A stretch of DNA of 64,000 bases, taken from the NCBI RefSeq assembly GCF_020515695.1, contig NZ_JAIWJA010000001.1, forward strand, positions 930,001 through 994,000, written 5' to 3'. Shown in pieces: positions 7,739 to 15,810 of the stretch. The stretch is from Pseudomonas sp. MWU16-30317 (GTDB lineage Bacteria > Pseudomonadota > Gammaproteobacteria > Pseudomonadales > Pseudomonadaceae). The translations under genes and the position numbers were made by a program. The notes under the pieces were generated by a model, which worked only from the letters and a program-made list of their open reading frames with translations, did no database searches and was not told the origin of the DNA. How positions within the stretch are numbered: the stretch's first letter is position 1; each line of letters begins with the position of its first letter.

Positions 7739-10402
7739 TCAGTGATACTTTAGCAACCAAGCCAGGTGAGCGAGCTCGTCAACTGGTAGGTTCTGAAGTG
7801 CGCTGTTCCAGATAGCATCGAGGTGATAGGGTTGGAAGCACCGTGTTAATGACTTAAGTTCTTCGCGAGTCATGGGAAAAGAACTGTCAGTGAATATCAA
7901 AGCTTGGCGAATTAAACACAGCTCTTCTTTGGAGACGAGATCAAATGCTAAACCAAGAAGCAAGTAAGCAATTGCTAACGACCGTGGCGGCGCCGACTCG
8001 ATATTTTTAACCATCTGGGCAACAGATGGCTTGTCATACTCATGGGAATTTATCTTCGAACCTCGAGCAGCTTTCAGGAACCATCGAGCAGCACCGCCAT
8101 CGCTGACCAGGTTGCCTTGGTAGAGGAATATGCCAAGCAAGAAGTACAGTGAGTACTTGGATGGCCGCAGCGACGAAGGAATCGCAGGCGCATATTCCAC
8201 CCAAGTCTGAACCCGCAACACTATTCGACAAATCCTAGTTTCGACTGATGCAGTTTGGTATCCCGACCTCTCGCAAGAGACCAGGCCTACCCCATGATCG
8301 AAATGCCCTCGCGTTGTTTGTTGCATATAGGCCTGCCAGCCTCCAGTGAAATTGCTCAGGTGCCCCTTCTCCAACTGCTGAAGCAAGACTGGCTGGCGAT
8401 GCGCGGCACAAAGAGCTGAACCTCGGTTACGCCATGCACGCCGCAATCCAGGAGCTCTCATCGCTGATACATCATCCTCTAGGCATTGTGCGCAGAATCG
8501 GCGGTTATCATGTTGAGATACTGAATTGCTCGGCAGGCGGAAGCGCTCCGTTAGATGGATGCCTGTCGGATCAGAGAACGCTTCCAGGAAGAACTCGGAT
8601 CTGTAGAGGTCATCGCACTCAAGATCCTTGGCATCTTGGCAATGCTCTTGGGATCGAGGATTGCCAAGCAACACATCAGGATTCCAACGGTTGTGTTCAT
8701 CTGCACCGTCAACCTGCGCCGCGGCATTCTTGGGACTGGCGAACTGGCTAAAATTGTGAGGGGTAGCTCGCGCAAAAGGGATGGCCGAAGGCTGCAGCAG
8801 CGCGATGCACCAATCCATAAACCCATCATGAATGACCGTGACCGCGCTCGATGCCGCATTTCGTGATAACCATGAGCCCAAAGTTTCGTCATGGAGTGGC
8901 GTCAAGTAGCCTGAAAATGCCCTGCGTTGCTTGCGACTGCCGCTCGGGAGCGGATCGATTGAAGCTGCGCACTTGTCACCCGGATAGCTTGAGCTGCCCG
9001 ACACAGGACTCAGAGAGAAACCCCTTTCTGTAGCTCCTCCAGTAGCGAGAATCGGCGCAACGACAGGCTCATCTGTTCGTGTGATCGAGAGGCCAAAGCT
9101 AAGCTCCAGCTGCACCTCTATCTGCCGATCCTCGGCCAACTCAAACGGCAGACGGATTTGCATGCCGCGTGGAGTACCAGATGCGTCGGCCCGGGACGGA
9201 AATAAGTCATCGCCCCCGGATTCGCTTCTAGGGCTGAAAAACGCTTCTGATCCTGCCGGTTGTGCAACCGTAGAGTCGCTCGAGTAACTGAGTTGATCGA
9301 CGATTAGGCTAACTGATGAAATGGCGGCTCCTGCTCCGCTGGTTTGTTGGGCTTGTTCAGTTACGTCTGCTCCATTTTTCTCCCGTACTACCTCCTGATG
9401 CCTTGCTCGTTTGGAGCTCGGAGGTGAACTCGGCGATGCGTCATTTGATTGCCGTGGGGAGGAGTCAAACGTGCGGTGGTTGGTGGAAGCACCAGTTGTC
9501 ACTGAGGCCGCCATAAGCCCCCTGACCACCGTCACGGTGTTTCCGATCAAGCCCTTCGTGTGTGCGTGCAGGATGCCAACGTCGAGCCCGCCGCAGGTCA
9601 AAGGGCAAGGGTTTAGCGCTAGGAAGGACGACGCACCCAGGTGGGTCTGCTCAGCCGAGAGATCGAAAGCTGCTGCCACGGAGCCCGGCTTGGATTGTGG
9701 AACTAGCACCTCTTGTGGCCCGCTAGCTGGCAGCGGTACGTCCACCCATCCCTTGGCGGTGGCAGAAAGTAAGAATGGGTTGATACGGTTGCCGTGAGCG
9801 CCCAGCTGCACGACCGTCGCAATGTCACGGACGAAGCCCAAGTAGTGCTGGTCGCAAGGCATTGGCTCCAGATCGACGTACTCGACATCCATCTCCATTG
9901 CTTGCGCAACGTGCCCCACCTCAGTCAATGGATCTCTTAGGCCGCAAAGCACCACGCAGTGCCCGTAAGGTGGTTGAGTTAGTTGTTGGATGGAGCCATA
10001 AATATTGTGGACTTTCACCTGGTGCTTATGAAAGAAATCGTGAGCATCTTCGCAGATAACGGCCTGATATCGTCGCAGGTGGATCGCTGCTTCGTAATGC
10101 AGCCTTACTTTCCGGCCTGAGATCATATCAACAGTGGAGCTGGGTAACCCCAGCGACTTCAAGACGTGAGCAGTAAAAACAAAGTCTGCGTTAAAGGGCG
10201 CTCGGGGGACAAAGACAGATCGGATGTTTTTGCGTAACAGTATGGAGTGGAGACGTGAAGCGAAAGCGCTAGCCCCCGCTCCAGCCTCTCCTCTGACGAC
10301 AATCAGCTTGCCGTGGGTACCCCCTCCATAGTGCCCGATCGACTCAACTACGCTTTCAAGCGGCGCTTGATTTGCAGAGCTCCCAATCCAGCGCCGCCTC
10401 AT
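7739..10402 (-). CDS. TniQ-family target-selection protein fused to a degenerate TniB-like AAA domain
   Basis: The product has 887 residues. The N-terminal third resembles a TniB/TnsC ATPase: GEAGAGAS (38-45) sits where Walker A belongs but has alanine for the lysine, AVICEDAH (114-121) is Walker B-like, and VVLCGLRDP (150-158) matches the sensor strand VVAGTDE of the TniB gene next door. Residues about 300-490 are serine-rich and low in complexity. From about 497 a TniQ domain begins (SGYLTPLHDETLGSWLSR), with a zinc-finger pattern C637-x2-C640 and C665-x2-H668. TniQ/TnsD proteins choose the target and contact the ATPase. The gene lies eight bases after tniB and closes the operon. TniQ and TniB are normally separate proteins. 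Confidence 0.82.
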   Translation of the reverse strand: MRRRWIGSSANQAPLESVVESIGHYGGGTHGKLIVVRGEAGAGASAFASRLHSILLRKNIRSVFVPRAPFNADFVFTAHVLKSLGLPSSTVDMISGRKVRLHYEAAIHLRRYQAVICEDAHDFFHKHQVKVHNIYGSIQQLTQPPYGHCVVLCGLRDPLTEVGHVAQAMEMDVEYVDLEPMPCDQHYLGFVRDIATVVQLGAHGNRINPFLLSATAKGWVDVPLPASGPQEVLVPQSKPGSVAAAFDLSAEQTHLGASSFLALNPCPLTCGGLDVGILHAHTKGLIGNTVTVVRGLMAASVTTGASTNHRTFDSSPRQSNDASPSSPPSSKRARHQEVVREKNGADVTEQAQQTSGAGAAISSVSLIVDQLSYSSDSTVAQPAGSEAFFSPRSESGGDDLFPSRADASGTPRGMQIRLPFELAEDRQIEVQLELSFGLSITRTDEPVVAPILATGGATERGFSLSPVSGSSSYPGDKCAASIDPLPSGSRKQRRAFSGYLTPLHDETLGSWLSRNAASSAVTVIHDGFMDWCIALLQPSAIPFARATPHNFSQFASPKNAAAQVDGADEHNRWNPDVLLGNPRSQEHCQDAKDLECDDLYRSEFFLEAFSDPTGIHLTERFRLPSNSVSQHDNRRFCAQCLEDDVSAMRAPGLRRAWRNRGSALCAAHRQPVLLQQLEKGHLSNFTGGWQAYMQQTTRGHFDHGVGLVSCERSGYQTASVETRICRIVLRVQTWVEYAPAIPSSLRPSKYSLYFLLGIFLYQGNLVSDGGAARWFLKAARGSKINSHEYDKPSVAQMVKNIESAPPRSLAIAYLLLGLAFDLVSKEELCLIRQALIFTDSSFPMTREELKSLTRCFQPYHLDAIWNSALQNLPVDELAHLAWLLKYH

Positions 10403-10410
10403 GTTGAAGG

Positions 10411-11274
10411 CTACTCCAGGAAAGCTGGAAGGCGGGCCTCAAAACAGGCATCCAGCAACGCTTCGTCGATGCATTCATGTCCGGTCTCGATAGCCAGCTT
10501 GGCAGAGGTGATCAAGACCCAAACGATATCGCGGGTGCTACCACGACAGTTCGACACCAGGCTTTGTTGGATCTCGACGGTATCCAGGGTTGATGGCTTG
10601 CGCAACGGCATGAACCGCACGAACGCCTTCAGGAAACGAGACAAGTCCTCCCCAGCTGCCTCCCACTGAGGGATTTCCCACACGCCGAAACGCGATCGCA
10701 GTTGAGGATCAATGCCCAAGAAGACCTTCAATTCATCGGTACCCGCGACCACTAAGCTGACCCCAAAGTCACGATTCGCCATCGCACGCAGGTATGTGTA
10801 ATTGGACTGGATCAGCATGTTTTTCACACCTGCGAGAGCATTGCCTTCATCGAGAATGCAGATAGCCAACTTCATCTCTTTGATACGCTCGGAAATGCGA
10901 TTGATGCCGGACGCGGTACAAAGGGATTTCACCGACTGCGTGAATCCCAAATGGCTGAGGAAAACCTGCTGCAAGTCGATGTGCCTGCCGTATTCAGACA
11001 GATCGATGGTGAGAATCGATGTGGCGTCTGGGGTATTGAACCGTGTTGCAGCATGCTCAATCATTTTTGTCTTTCCGATACCACTGATGCCTATGAGCCC
11101 CATACAGGATCGGCTGCCAATCCGTGTAGCGTGGATCATTCGCTCGATCCCCGTGATGAATGTTTGACTAGTGTTAGTCTTGATCCAGACCGGGTTATCG
11201 CAATACATGATGCGCTCAGGGCCATCGAGCATTGCTACCTGCTGAACCTTCTGAGCGAGATGTGGAAAGTCCAT
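10411..11274 (-). CDS. TniB/TnsC-like AAA+ transposition ATPase
   Basis: The 287-residue product has an intact Walker A (GISGIGKT, 62-69) and Walker B (ICILDEGNAL, 138-147). These are followed by VVAGTDEL and a probable arginine finger in QLRSRF, the arrangement of TniB/TnsC regulators. Such ATPases coat target DNA and activate the DDE transposase. Two bases separate its start from the transposase stop, so expression is coupled. Unlike the AAA-like part of the next gene, all nucleotide-binding residues are present. Confidence 0.9.
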   Translation of the reverse strand: MDFPHLAQKVQQVAMLDGPERIMYCDNPVWIKTNTSQTFITGIERMIHATRIGSRSCMGLIGISGIGKTKMIEHAATRFNTPDATSILTIDLSEYGRHIDLQQVFLSHLGFTQSVKSLCTASGINRISERIKEMKLAICILDEGNALAGVKNMLIQSNYTYLRAMANRDFGVSLVVAGTDELKVFLGIDPQLRSRFGVWEIPQWEAAGEDLSRFLKAFVRFMPLRKPSTLDTVEIQQSLVSNCRGSTRDIVWVLITSAKLAIETGHECIDEALLDACFEARLPAFLE

Positions 11275-11276
11275 AG

Positions 11277-13103
11277 TTATTCGGCCTCGAAAGGTTCGAC
11301 ATCAAGAGCAAAGTTGCGAGTAACCAGCTTGTTTTTTTTGCCAGGGCGCTCGTGGTGGGTCACGAGCCCGATTTCCTTATCAGCGTCATTGATCTCAAGC
11401 TGTTTACGCATGGCTGGAGTGTCAAGCAGGATCGACTGGCGAAGCTGATCCGCGCGGGCGAGGAATGCCTTCACGGCGCGCTCACCCAGCTTGCCAGCGC
11501 GTTTAAGGTACTTCTGCAGGATTGCTTTCGCGGTGAGCGTGCCGGGGGTTTTCTCGCAGCACGGTACTTCGATCCACTGCCCCTCGAACCGGGCCAACAC
11601 CATGGACAGGTTGGCCGCATCGTATTTCACCCGAATCTGCTTGCCGATCATGTGGCGGAGCACATCGTTCGAATAGCGAAAGCCGTTCACCTTGAGGCCG
11701 GTTTTCGACATCACGGGGTGCTTCTCAGGCAACACCTCGATGATAAAATTCTTCACATCGTGCACGCGCCGAGGAGCCACAGGACGGCCTTTCGCGTCCC
11801 GAAGCGCTTGACGCCAGCGATCACGTGGAGTCTTGCCGTCCTCTCCGGCCGTGTCGTGATATTCACACACAGCCAGTGTGAAGTACCGGGTGAACTCATC
11901 CAGCGTCATTACCGCATGCTTTTGCGGGTTGAAATCACGATCCTTACGCGACCGCGATCCCGTTCCTCCCGGAAGCATATGGACAAACCCGACGTTCAAA
12001 GTCCCAAGAACGCGCTCGCAAATACCACCGTCTTGTTTCTGACGACGATGCCGCAGCTTGATCCCCTCCAAAGCGCAGGCAGCGACAAGGTTGCCCGAAC
12101 GGAACTCACGAGCATTGTCGGTTAATAGCTCATCGAACACGCCGTAGAACTCGTACTCATGATCCTTGAGGTCAACGTTCTTCATGAACGCTTCCTTGCT
12201 CATCACCGCATGTTTCAAAGTGTGAGCCACACTGGCCAGGCTGGGATACCGAAAGCTGATATAGAAGCCGAGGATGACTTTCGTCTTCGCGCAGACAGCG
12301 ACAGTGATCCAAGGACGCCCAACAGGGTTTTTTCGGTCATGCCGGCTTGCGAGGAAAACGTCCGCTATGGTGTGATCCATTTGTACCTGTTCGAGCGCCC
12401 GACTGAGTTCTCGGAATCCGTCCCGAAGCTTGAAAGCATCGTCAGCATGGTTCTTCCCGTGTACCTGAAGATCTTTCACGTACTCAGGAAGGTTATTCAT
12501 CCGATCGCATACAGTTTCATACGAAGGCACGTTGTCGATTTTTAAGTCAAAGCACGCTGCCTGAACACCCTTCCAAACTGTTCGGTAAGATGCACCCTCC
12601 CCCCGATAGAACCATACCTGCTCAGCGATGATTTTTTCGACTTCTGGTGAGATGGCCTTAGTTCCTTTTTTGCGTCCGCGCTTTTTACCGAGCAAGCTAA
12701 TAGGGCCCACTTCGACATTAAAAAGCTTACGCACTTCGTAATAGCGCTGGACACTCAAACCGCATTCCTTGGCGGCCTCATCGACTGACAACTTCTCAGC
12801 AAACTGCTTCTCTATGATCTCGAAGCGATGGCGTGCCTGCTCTTTCTGCTCTGGAGTGAAATCATCACCCAAAATTAGGGCCCGCTTCGCGGTTTTATCT
12901 GCAATCTTCGCAGCTGCCGCCTGAAGTAACGTCTCATGATCGACTGACTCTACCTGTGCGGAGCTCACAAGACGAAGTGTGTCGTTACGGATGTTTTTGA
13001 GGTGCAGTTTCCGGGTGGTCTCGTCGATATCCTCGACGACCCAGATATCCCCTTCAAAATTTACAAGCTGTTTGCTGCCGTCTGGATTGCTGTATGTGCC
13101 CAT
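11277..13103 (-). CDS. TniA/TnsB-like DDE transposase
   Basis: The 608-residue protein starts at ATG 13103, chosen for the strong GGAGG site six bases upstream; a longer frame to 13184 lacks one. N-terminal HTH segments (about 90-210, including PSYETVCDRM) bind transposon ends in this family. The RNase H-like core has the catalytic triad in VQMDHT (D243), LLTDNARE (D329) and DGGICER (E363), and a basic Mu-type C-terminal domain follows. It cuts and joins DNA ends. The gene lies between a small HTH gene and tniB, all leftward. The intact triad suggests an active enzyme. No TnsA-type endonuclease gene was found. Confidence 0.92.
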   Translation of the reverse strand: MGTYSNPDGSKQLVNFEGDIWVVEDIDETTRKLHLKNIRNDTLRLVSSAQVESVDHETLLQAAAAKIADKTAKRALILGDDFTPEQKEQARHRFEIIEKQFAEKLSVDEAAKECGLSVQRYYEVRKLFNVEVGPISLLGKKRGRKKGTKAISPEVEKIIAEQVWFYRGEGASYRTVWKGVQAACFDLKIDNVPSYETVCDRMNNLPEYVKDLQVHGKNHADDAFKLRDGFRELSRALEQVQMDHTIADVFLASRHDRKNPVGRPWITVAVCAKTKVILGFYISFRYPSLASVAHTLKHAVMSKEAFMKNVDLKDHEYEFYGVFDELLTDNAREFRSGNLVAACALEGIKLRHRRQKQDGGICERVLGTLNVGFVHMLPGGTGSRSRKDRDFNPQKHAVMTLDEFTRYFTLAVCEYHDTAGEDGKTPRDRWRQALRDAKGRPVAPRRVHDVKNFIIEVLPEKHPVMSKTGLKVNGFRYSNDVLRHMIGKQIRVKYDAANLSMVLARFEGQWIEVPCCEKTPGTLTAKAILQKYLKRAGKLGERAVKAFLARADQLRQSILLDTPAMRKQLEINDADKEIGLVTHHERPGKKNKLVTRNFALDVEPFEAE

Positions 13104-13213
13104 GGCACACCTCCAAGCGACCAGCCGGCGCCGCTGAGGCGCAAGCACCGCACTGGTCAATAGTCCTTGTGGCGCCGATGACACTGGCGCTTCAAAGGAA
13201 ATAAGGTTTTGGG

Positions 13214-13855
13214 CTATTCCGAAGGGTAGCCCGCTGGTTTATCCGTAAACGCCTCGCGAGTCACCGGGTGGAAACGCAGCACCTCACGAGAGAACAGGCG
13301 ATCAATTTGTGTGGCGACCGTCTTATAGGATGGCGGCTTGATGCCCGCTTCTCCGCACTTGGCCCTGACGTCTGCCCATACACCTTGCTTGGTGCTGCGT
13401 CCGTCGAACCAACCGACTCGGATAGCTTGCTCAACAATCTCTGCCGTCTTCTCAGGGAGCGCCGGGAGCGTTGACGACTCTTGAGCCAGTTCCGCGATTC
13501 CGCGTAGCGACCGGGCGTCAAGGGACTGCATGTCGAACGGATTTTCATGAGGCCAGATTTCGCTGGCGTTGAACTCATCAGCATCCATTGGCAGCTTTAC
13601 TGGCGCAGGCGCGATAACCACCTTGGCAGGATGATTGGTGAAAGACACCGGTTTGAAGTCCCGATCCCCTGGATACTGAATGCAAAGGATCAGGGAAGCT
13701 TTGATCCTCATGAATCGGAGCTTAGGCAGCAGCTCACACGACCCCGGTATGGCGGGGAAAAACCCATTGCCCTGAATCAACGTGCGAGGGCTGTAGGTGC
13801 TTGGGATCGCACCGGTTTTAATGAGCCTTAACTTAGGTGGTTTGTCATTAGCCAT
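13214..13855 (-). CDS. small protein sharing a DNA-binding segment with the adjacent transposase
   Basis: The start is ATG 13855 with GAGG seven bases before it (213 residues). Its C-terminal third reads GWFDGRSTKQGVWADVRAKC, then PPSYKTVATQIDRL. This aligns with VWFYRGEGASYRTVWKGVQAAC and VPSYETVCDRMNNL in the transposase, sharing WF, VW, C and PSY.TV at the same spacing. The N-terminal two thirds have no recognised domain, and no TnsA-type nuclease residues are apparent. It is the first gene of the transposition operon. A role in binding the element ends or regulating transposition is inferred. Confidence 0.7.
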   Translation of the reverse strand: MANDKPPKLRLIKTGAIPSTYSPRTLIQGNGFFPAIPGSCELLPKLRFMRIKASLILCIQYPGDRDFKPVSFTNHPAKVVIAPAPVKLPMDADEFNASEIWPHENPFDMQSLDARSLRGIAELAQESSTLPALPEKTAEIVEQAIRVGWFDGRSTKQGVWADVRAKCGEAGIKPPSYKTVATQIDRLFSREVLRFHPVTREAFTDKPAGYPSE

Positions 13856-14077
13856 GACTAGCCTCATTTTGGTAGTTTTGCTAGTGAGTAGAGGAAGGGT
13901 TTGCCTAGTTTTGGCATCCAACACACTTTCGACTTAGGCAGCACTTCCGAATTAGGCTATGTATGCTTAACCACTAATGGCATTGCGCCATAGCTTATGC
14001 AAATGTCATAACCGTCTTTGAGGTCTAGCAGGCAAACGTAAGCCGTCAAACGTATGAAATTCGTCTTTTCAATTAGG
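13830..14077 (+). repeat. four TTAGG-core repeats, possible transposase-binding sites
   Basis: Same-orientation copies of a short motif occur as AACTTAGG (13830-13837), GACTTAGG (13931-13938), GAATTAGG (13949-13956) and CAATTAGG (14070-14077). Three lie between the first transposition gene and the decayed gene beyond it, where an element end is expected. A similar core in the opposite orientation lies near 7533 on the far side. Tn7- and Tn5053-type ends carry such repeats, but no terminal TGT/ACA pair was identified. Confidence 0.35.
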
Positions 14078-14128
14078 TCAAGAGATTCAGTGAGTTGAGT
14101 CAGAAATCTTTACATTGTCATAGAAATG

Positions 14129-14163
14129 AAAAGAAGAAAAAACACGGTGTATTTTCTTCTTTT
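14129..14163. repeat. long near-perfect palindrome with A and T tracts
   Basis: The arms 14129-14145 and 14147-14163 are complementary at 16 of 17 positions, running from an A/G-rich tract through ACAC/GTGT to a C/T-rich tract. A hairpin of this kind with flanking A and T runs could act as a terminator in either direction. It lies between the transposition operon and a decayed gene. Confidence 0.5.
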
Positions 14164-14244
14164 TGACTCTGAGGAAGGTGTGGGCTAGGGAATGCGGGGC
14201 TTTCGGGGGGATCGGTTTTTAAGGGCTGGTCACAGCTGTTGTCA

Positions 14245-14499
14245 TCGGTACCTGAAAACGAGACTTTGTCTGTAAAGACCATCCTCGCTGAAAATCAATC
14301 AGTTCAGCCACAGGTTGAAGTGAACGACCACGGGTGCGGCGTTAGGTTCCTCTTTATCAAGCAAGACCTAGATCATCGCAAGCGTCGAACTTTTCCCGCT
14401 CCCCCAAGGCCCTTCGATGGATAAGACGAAACCCGCTGGACTCGACACCTTTGCGAATGAGGCCGTTGTTTGTACTTTCACAAGTATTTTTCCAACCCT
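14245..14499 (-). pseudogene. decayed fragment of a KAP-family P-loop NTPase
   Basis: The minus strand encodes SSPAGFVLSIEGPWGSGKSS, a KAP-type Walker A, across about 14388-14440. An in-frame TAG at 14370-14368 follows, then LLDKEEPNAAPVVVHFNLWL and a second stop (TGA 14301-14299). The frame is also closed by TAG at 14502-14500. The order of IEGPWGSGKSS and VVVHFNxW at this spacing is typical of KAP NTPases, many of which serve in phage defence. Only the N-terminal part remains. It lies just outside the transposition genes, so insertion or deletion by the element may have destroyed it. Confidence 0.72.
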
Positions 14500-14607
14500 C
14501 TAGGTATGCTCCGCGTTATAACCGATCACTGATACGGGGATGCCAGCCCAGTCTTTGCTGCCCACGCAGTGCATGGAGCCGTATCCTCTCAAGGACGTTT
14601 GAATACG

Positions 14608-15810
14608 ATGAGTACCCCCGTGCTGGATATCAGCAGCCTGACGCCACTGCCTTATCACCAGAGTGTCGTCGACTACCTGAAAGCCCATGAACCTGTCGTG
14701 TGGGAATGGGCCTCGTCCTTAGGCGTCCAGCAGGAACACGCCCAGGATGTACGTGCGCAATTGCTACGCGACACCTATCGCTTAAGTCCCGAGACCCATC
14801 CGCAGGCCTATCAGTCCTGTGAAACAGCATTGCAGTGCTTGCAGATCGCGGCACCCGCCACCCTTTACCAGGCTGGCGACGGCGCGATGAATGCGAGCCT
14901 CTATTACCTGACCGGTGAAGTGCATGTGGTGTTTTACGGGCCGATTCTTGAGCGGCTGGACGCCCAGGAATTGCTGGCATTGCTCGGGCACGAGTTGGCC
15001 CACTACCGCTTATGGTCGGAGCACAGTGGCGACTTTCTCACTGCCGAGCGGATTCTCAATCACGCCATGGCCGACGTGAATACGCCGTCCAGTCTTGAAC
15101 AGACTGCACGTCTATATAGCCTGCACACCGAAATTTATGCCGACCGCGGCGCTGCACTGGTGGCTAACGGATCAGAAGCGTCGATTACCTCGCTGGTCAA
15201 GATTCACACCGGCATTGTCAGCGTCGATGCGGCCAGCTACTTGAAGCAGGCCCGCGAGCTGGATGGCAAGGATGCGCCATTGTCCCAGGGCGTTTCTCAT
15301 CCCGAGACGTTTCTGCGCTCCCAGGCTGTGGATAGCTGGTGGCAACAACTCCCGGATGCCGATAGCTGGCTGGATCGCCGGTTGCGCGGGCCGTTGTCGC
15401 TCAATCGCCTGGACGTGATCGACCAGATTGAGTTGACCGCCCTCACCCGCAGCTTTATTGCCCATTTCATCGGCTACCCCGCGTTGCAATCAGAGGTCGT
15501 GCTGAATCAGGTGCGCAGCTTCTTTCCCGATTGGAAGAACAACGAAAAGCCACTCGACCTCGTTACACTGAATGCCGAGCGCATCGACACCAGCATCCAT
15601 GAATACCTGCACTTCATCATGCTCGACCTGAGTCTGGTGGACCGCGACTTGCGGGATGAAGCCCTGCTGCACGCCGCGCGCACCGCGAAGAAACTCGGCA
15701 GCATCGATGACTTTATCAGCGTGCTCAAGCGCGATATCAAACTACCCAAACGTCAGCTCGACCCGATCGTTAGCGCGCTCAAAGTGGAGGGCGACACATG
15801 GACCCAGTAA
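14608..15810 (+). CDS. M48-like zinc metallopeptidase
   Basis: The start is taken at ATG 14608 (400 residues), although AAGGA is 12 bases away. HELAH at 128-132 within LALLGHELAHYRLW is the zinc-binding motif, and E175-x3-D179 in TEIYADRG is a plausible third-ligand helix. No transmembrane helix is evident, so it is probably cytoplasmic. The gene overlaps the 5.4-kb helicase gene by 13 bases, so the two proteins are made together. A regulatory or effector protease acting with the helicase is inferred. The pair lies next to a mobile region and a KAP remnant. Confidence 0.82.
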   Translation: MSTPVLDISSLTPLPYHQSVVDYLKAHEPVVWEWASSLGVQQEHAQDVRAQLLRDTYRLSPETHPQAYQSCETALQCLQIAAPATLYQAGDGAMNASLYYLTGEVHVVFYGPILERLDAQELLALLGHELAHYRLWSEHSGDFLTAERILNHAMADVNTPSSLEQTARLYSLHTEIYADRGAALVANGSEASITSLVKIHTGIVSVDAASYLKQARELDGKDAPLSQGVSHPETFLRSQAVDSWWQQLPDADSWLDRRLRGPLSLNRLDVIDQIELTALTRSFIAHFIGYPALQSEVVLNQVRSFFPDWKNNEKPLDLVTLNAERIDTSIHEYLHFIMLDLSLVDRDLRDEALLHAARTAKKLGSIDDFISVLKRDIKLPKRQLDPIVSALKVEGDTWTQ

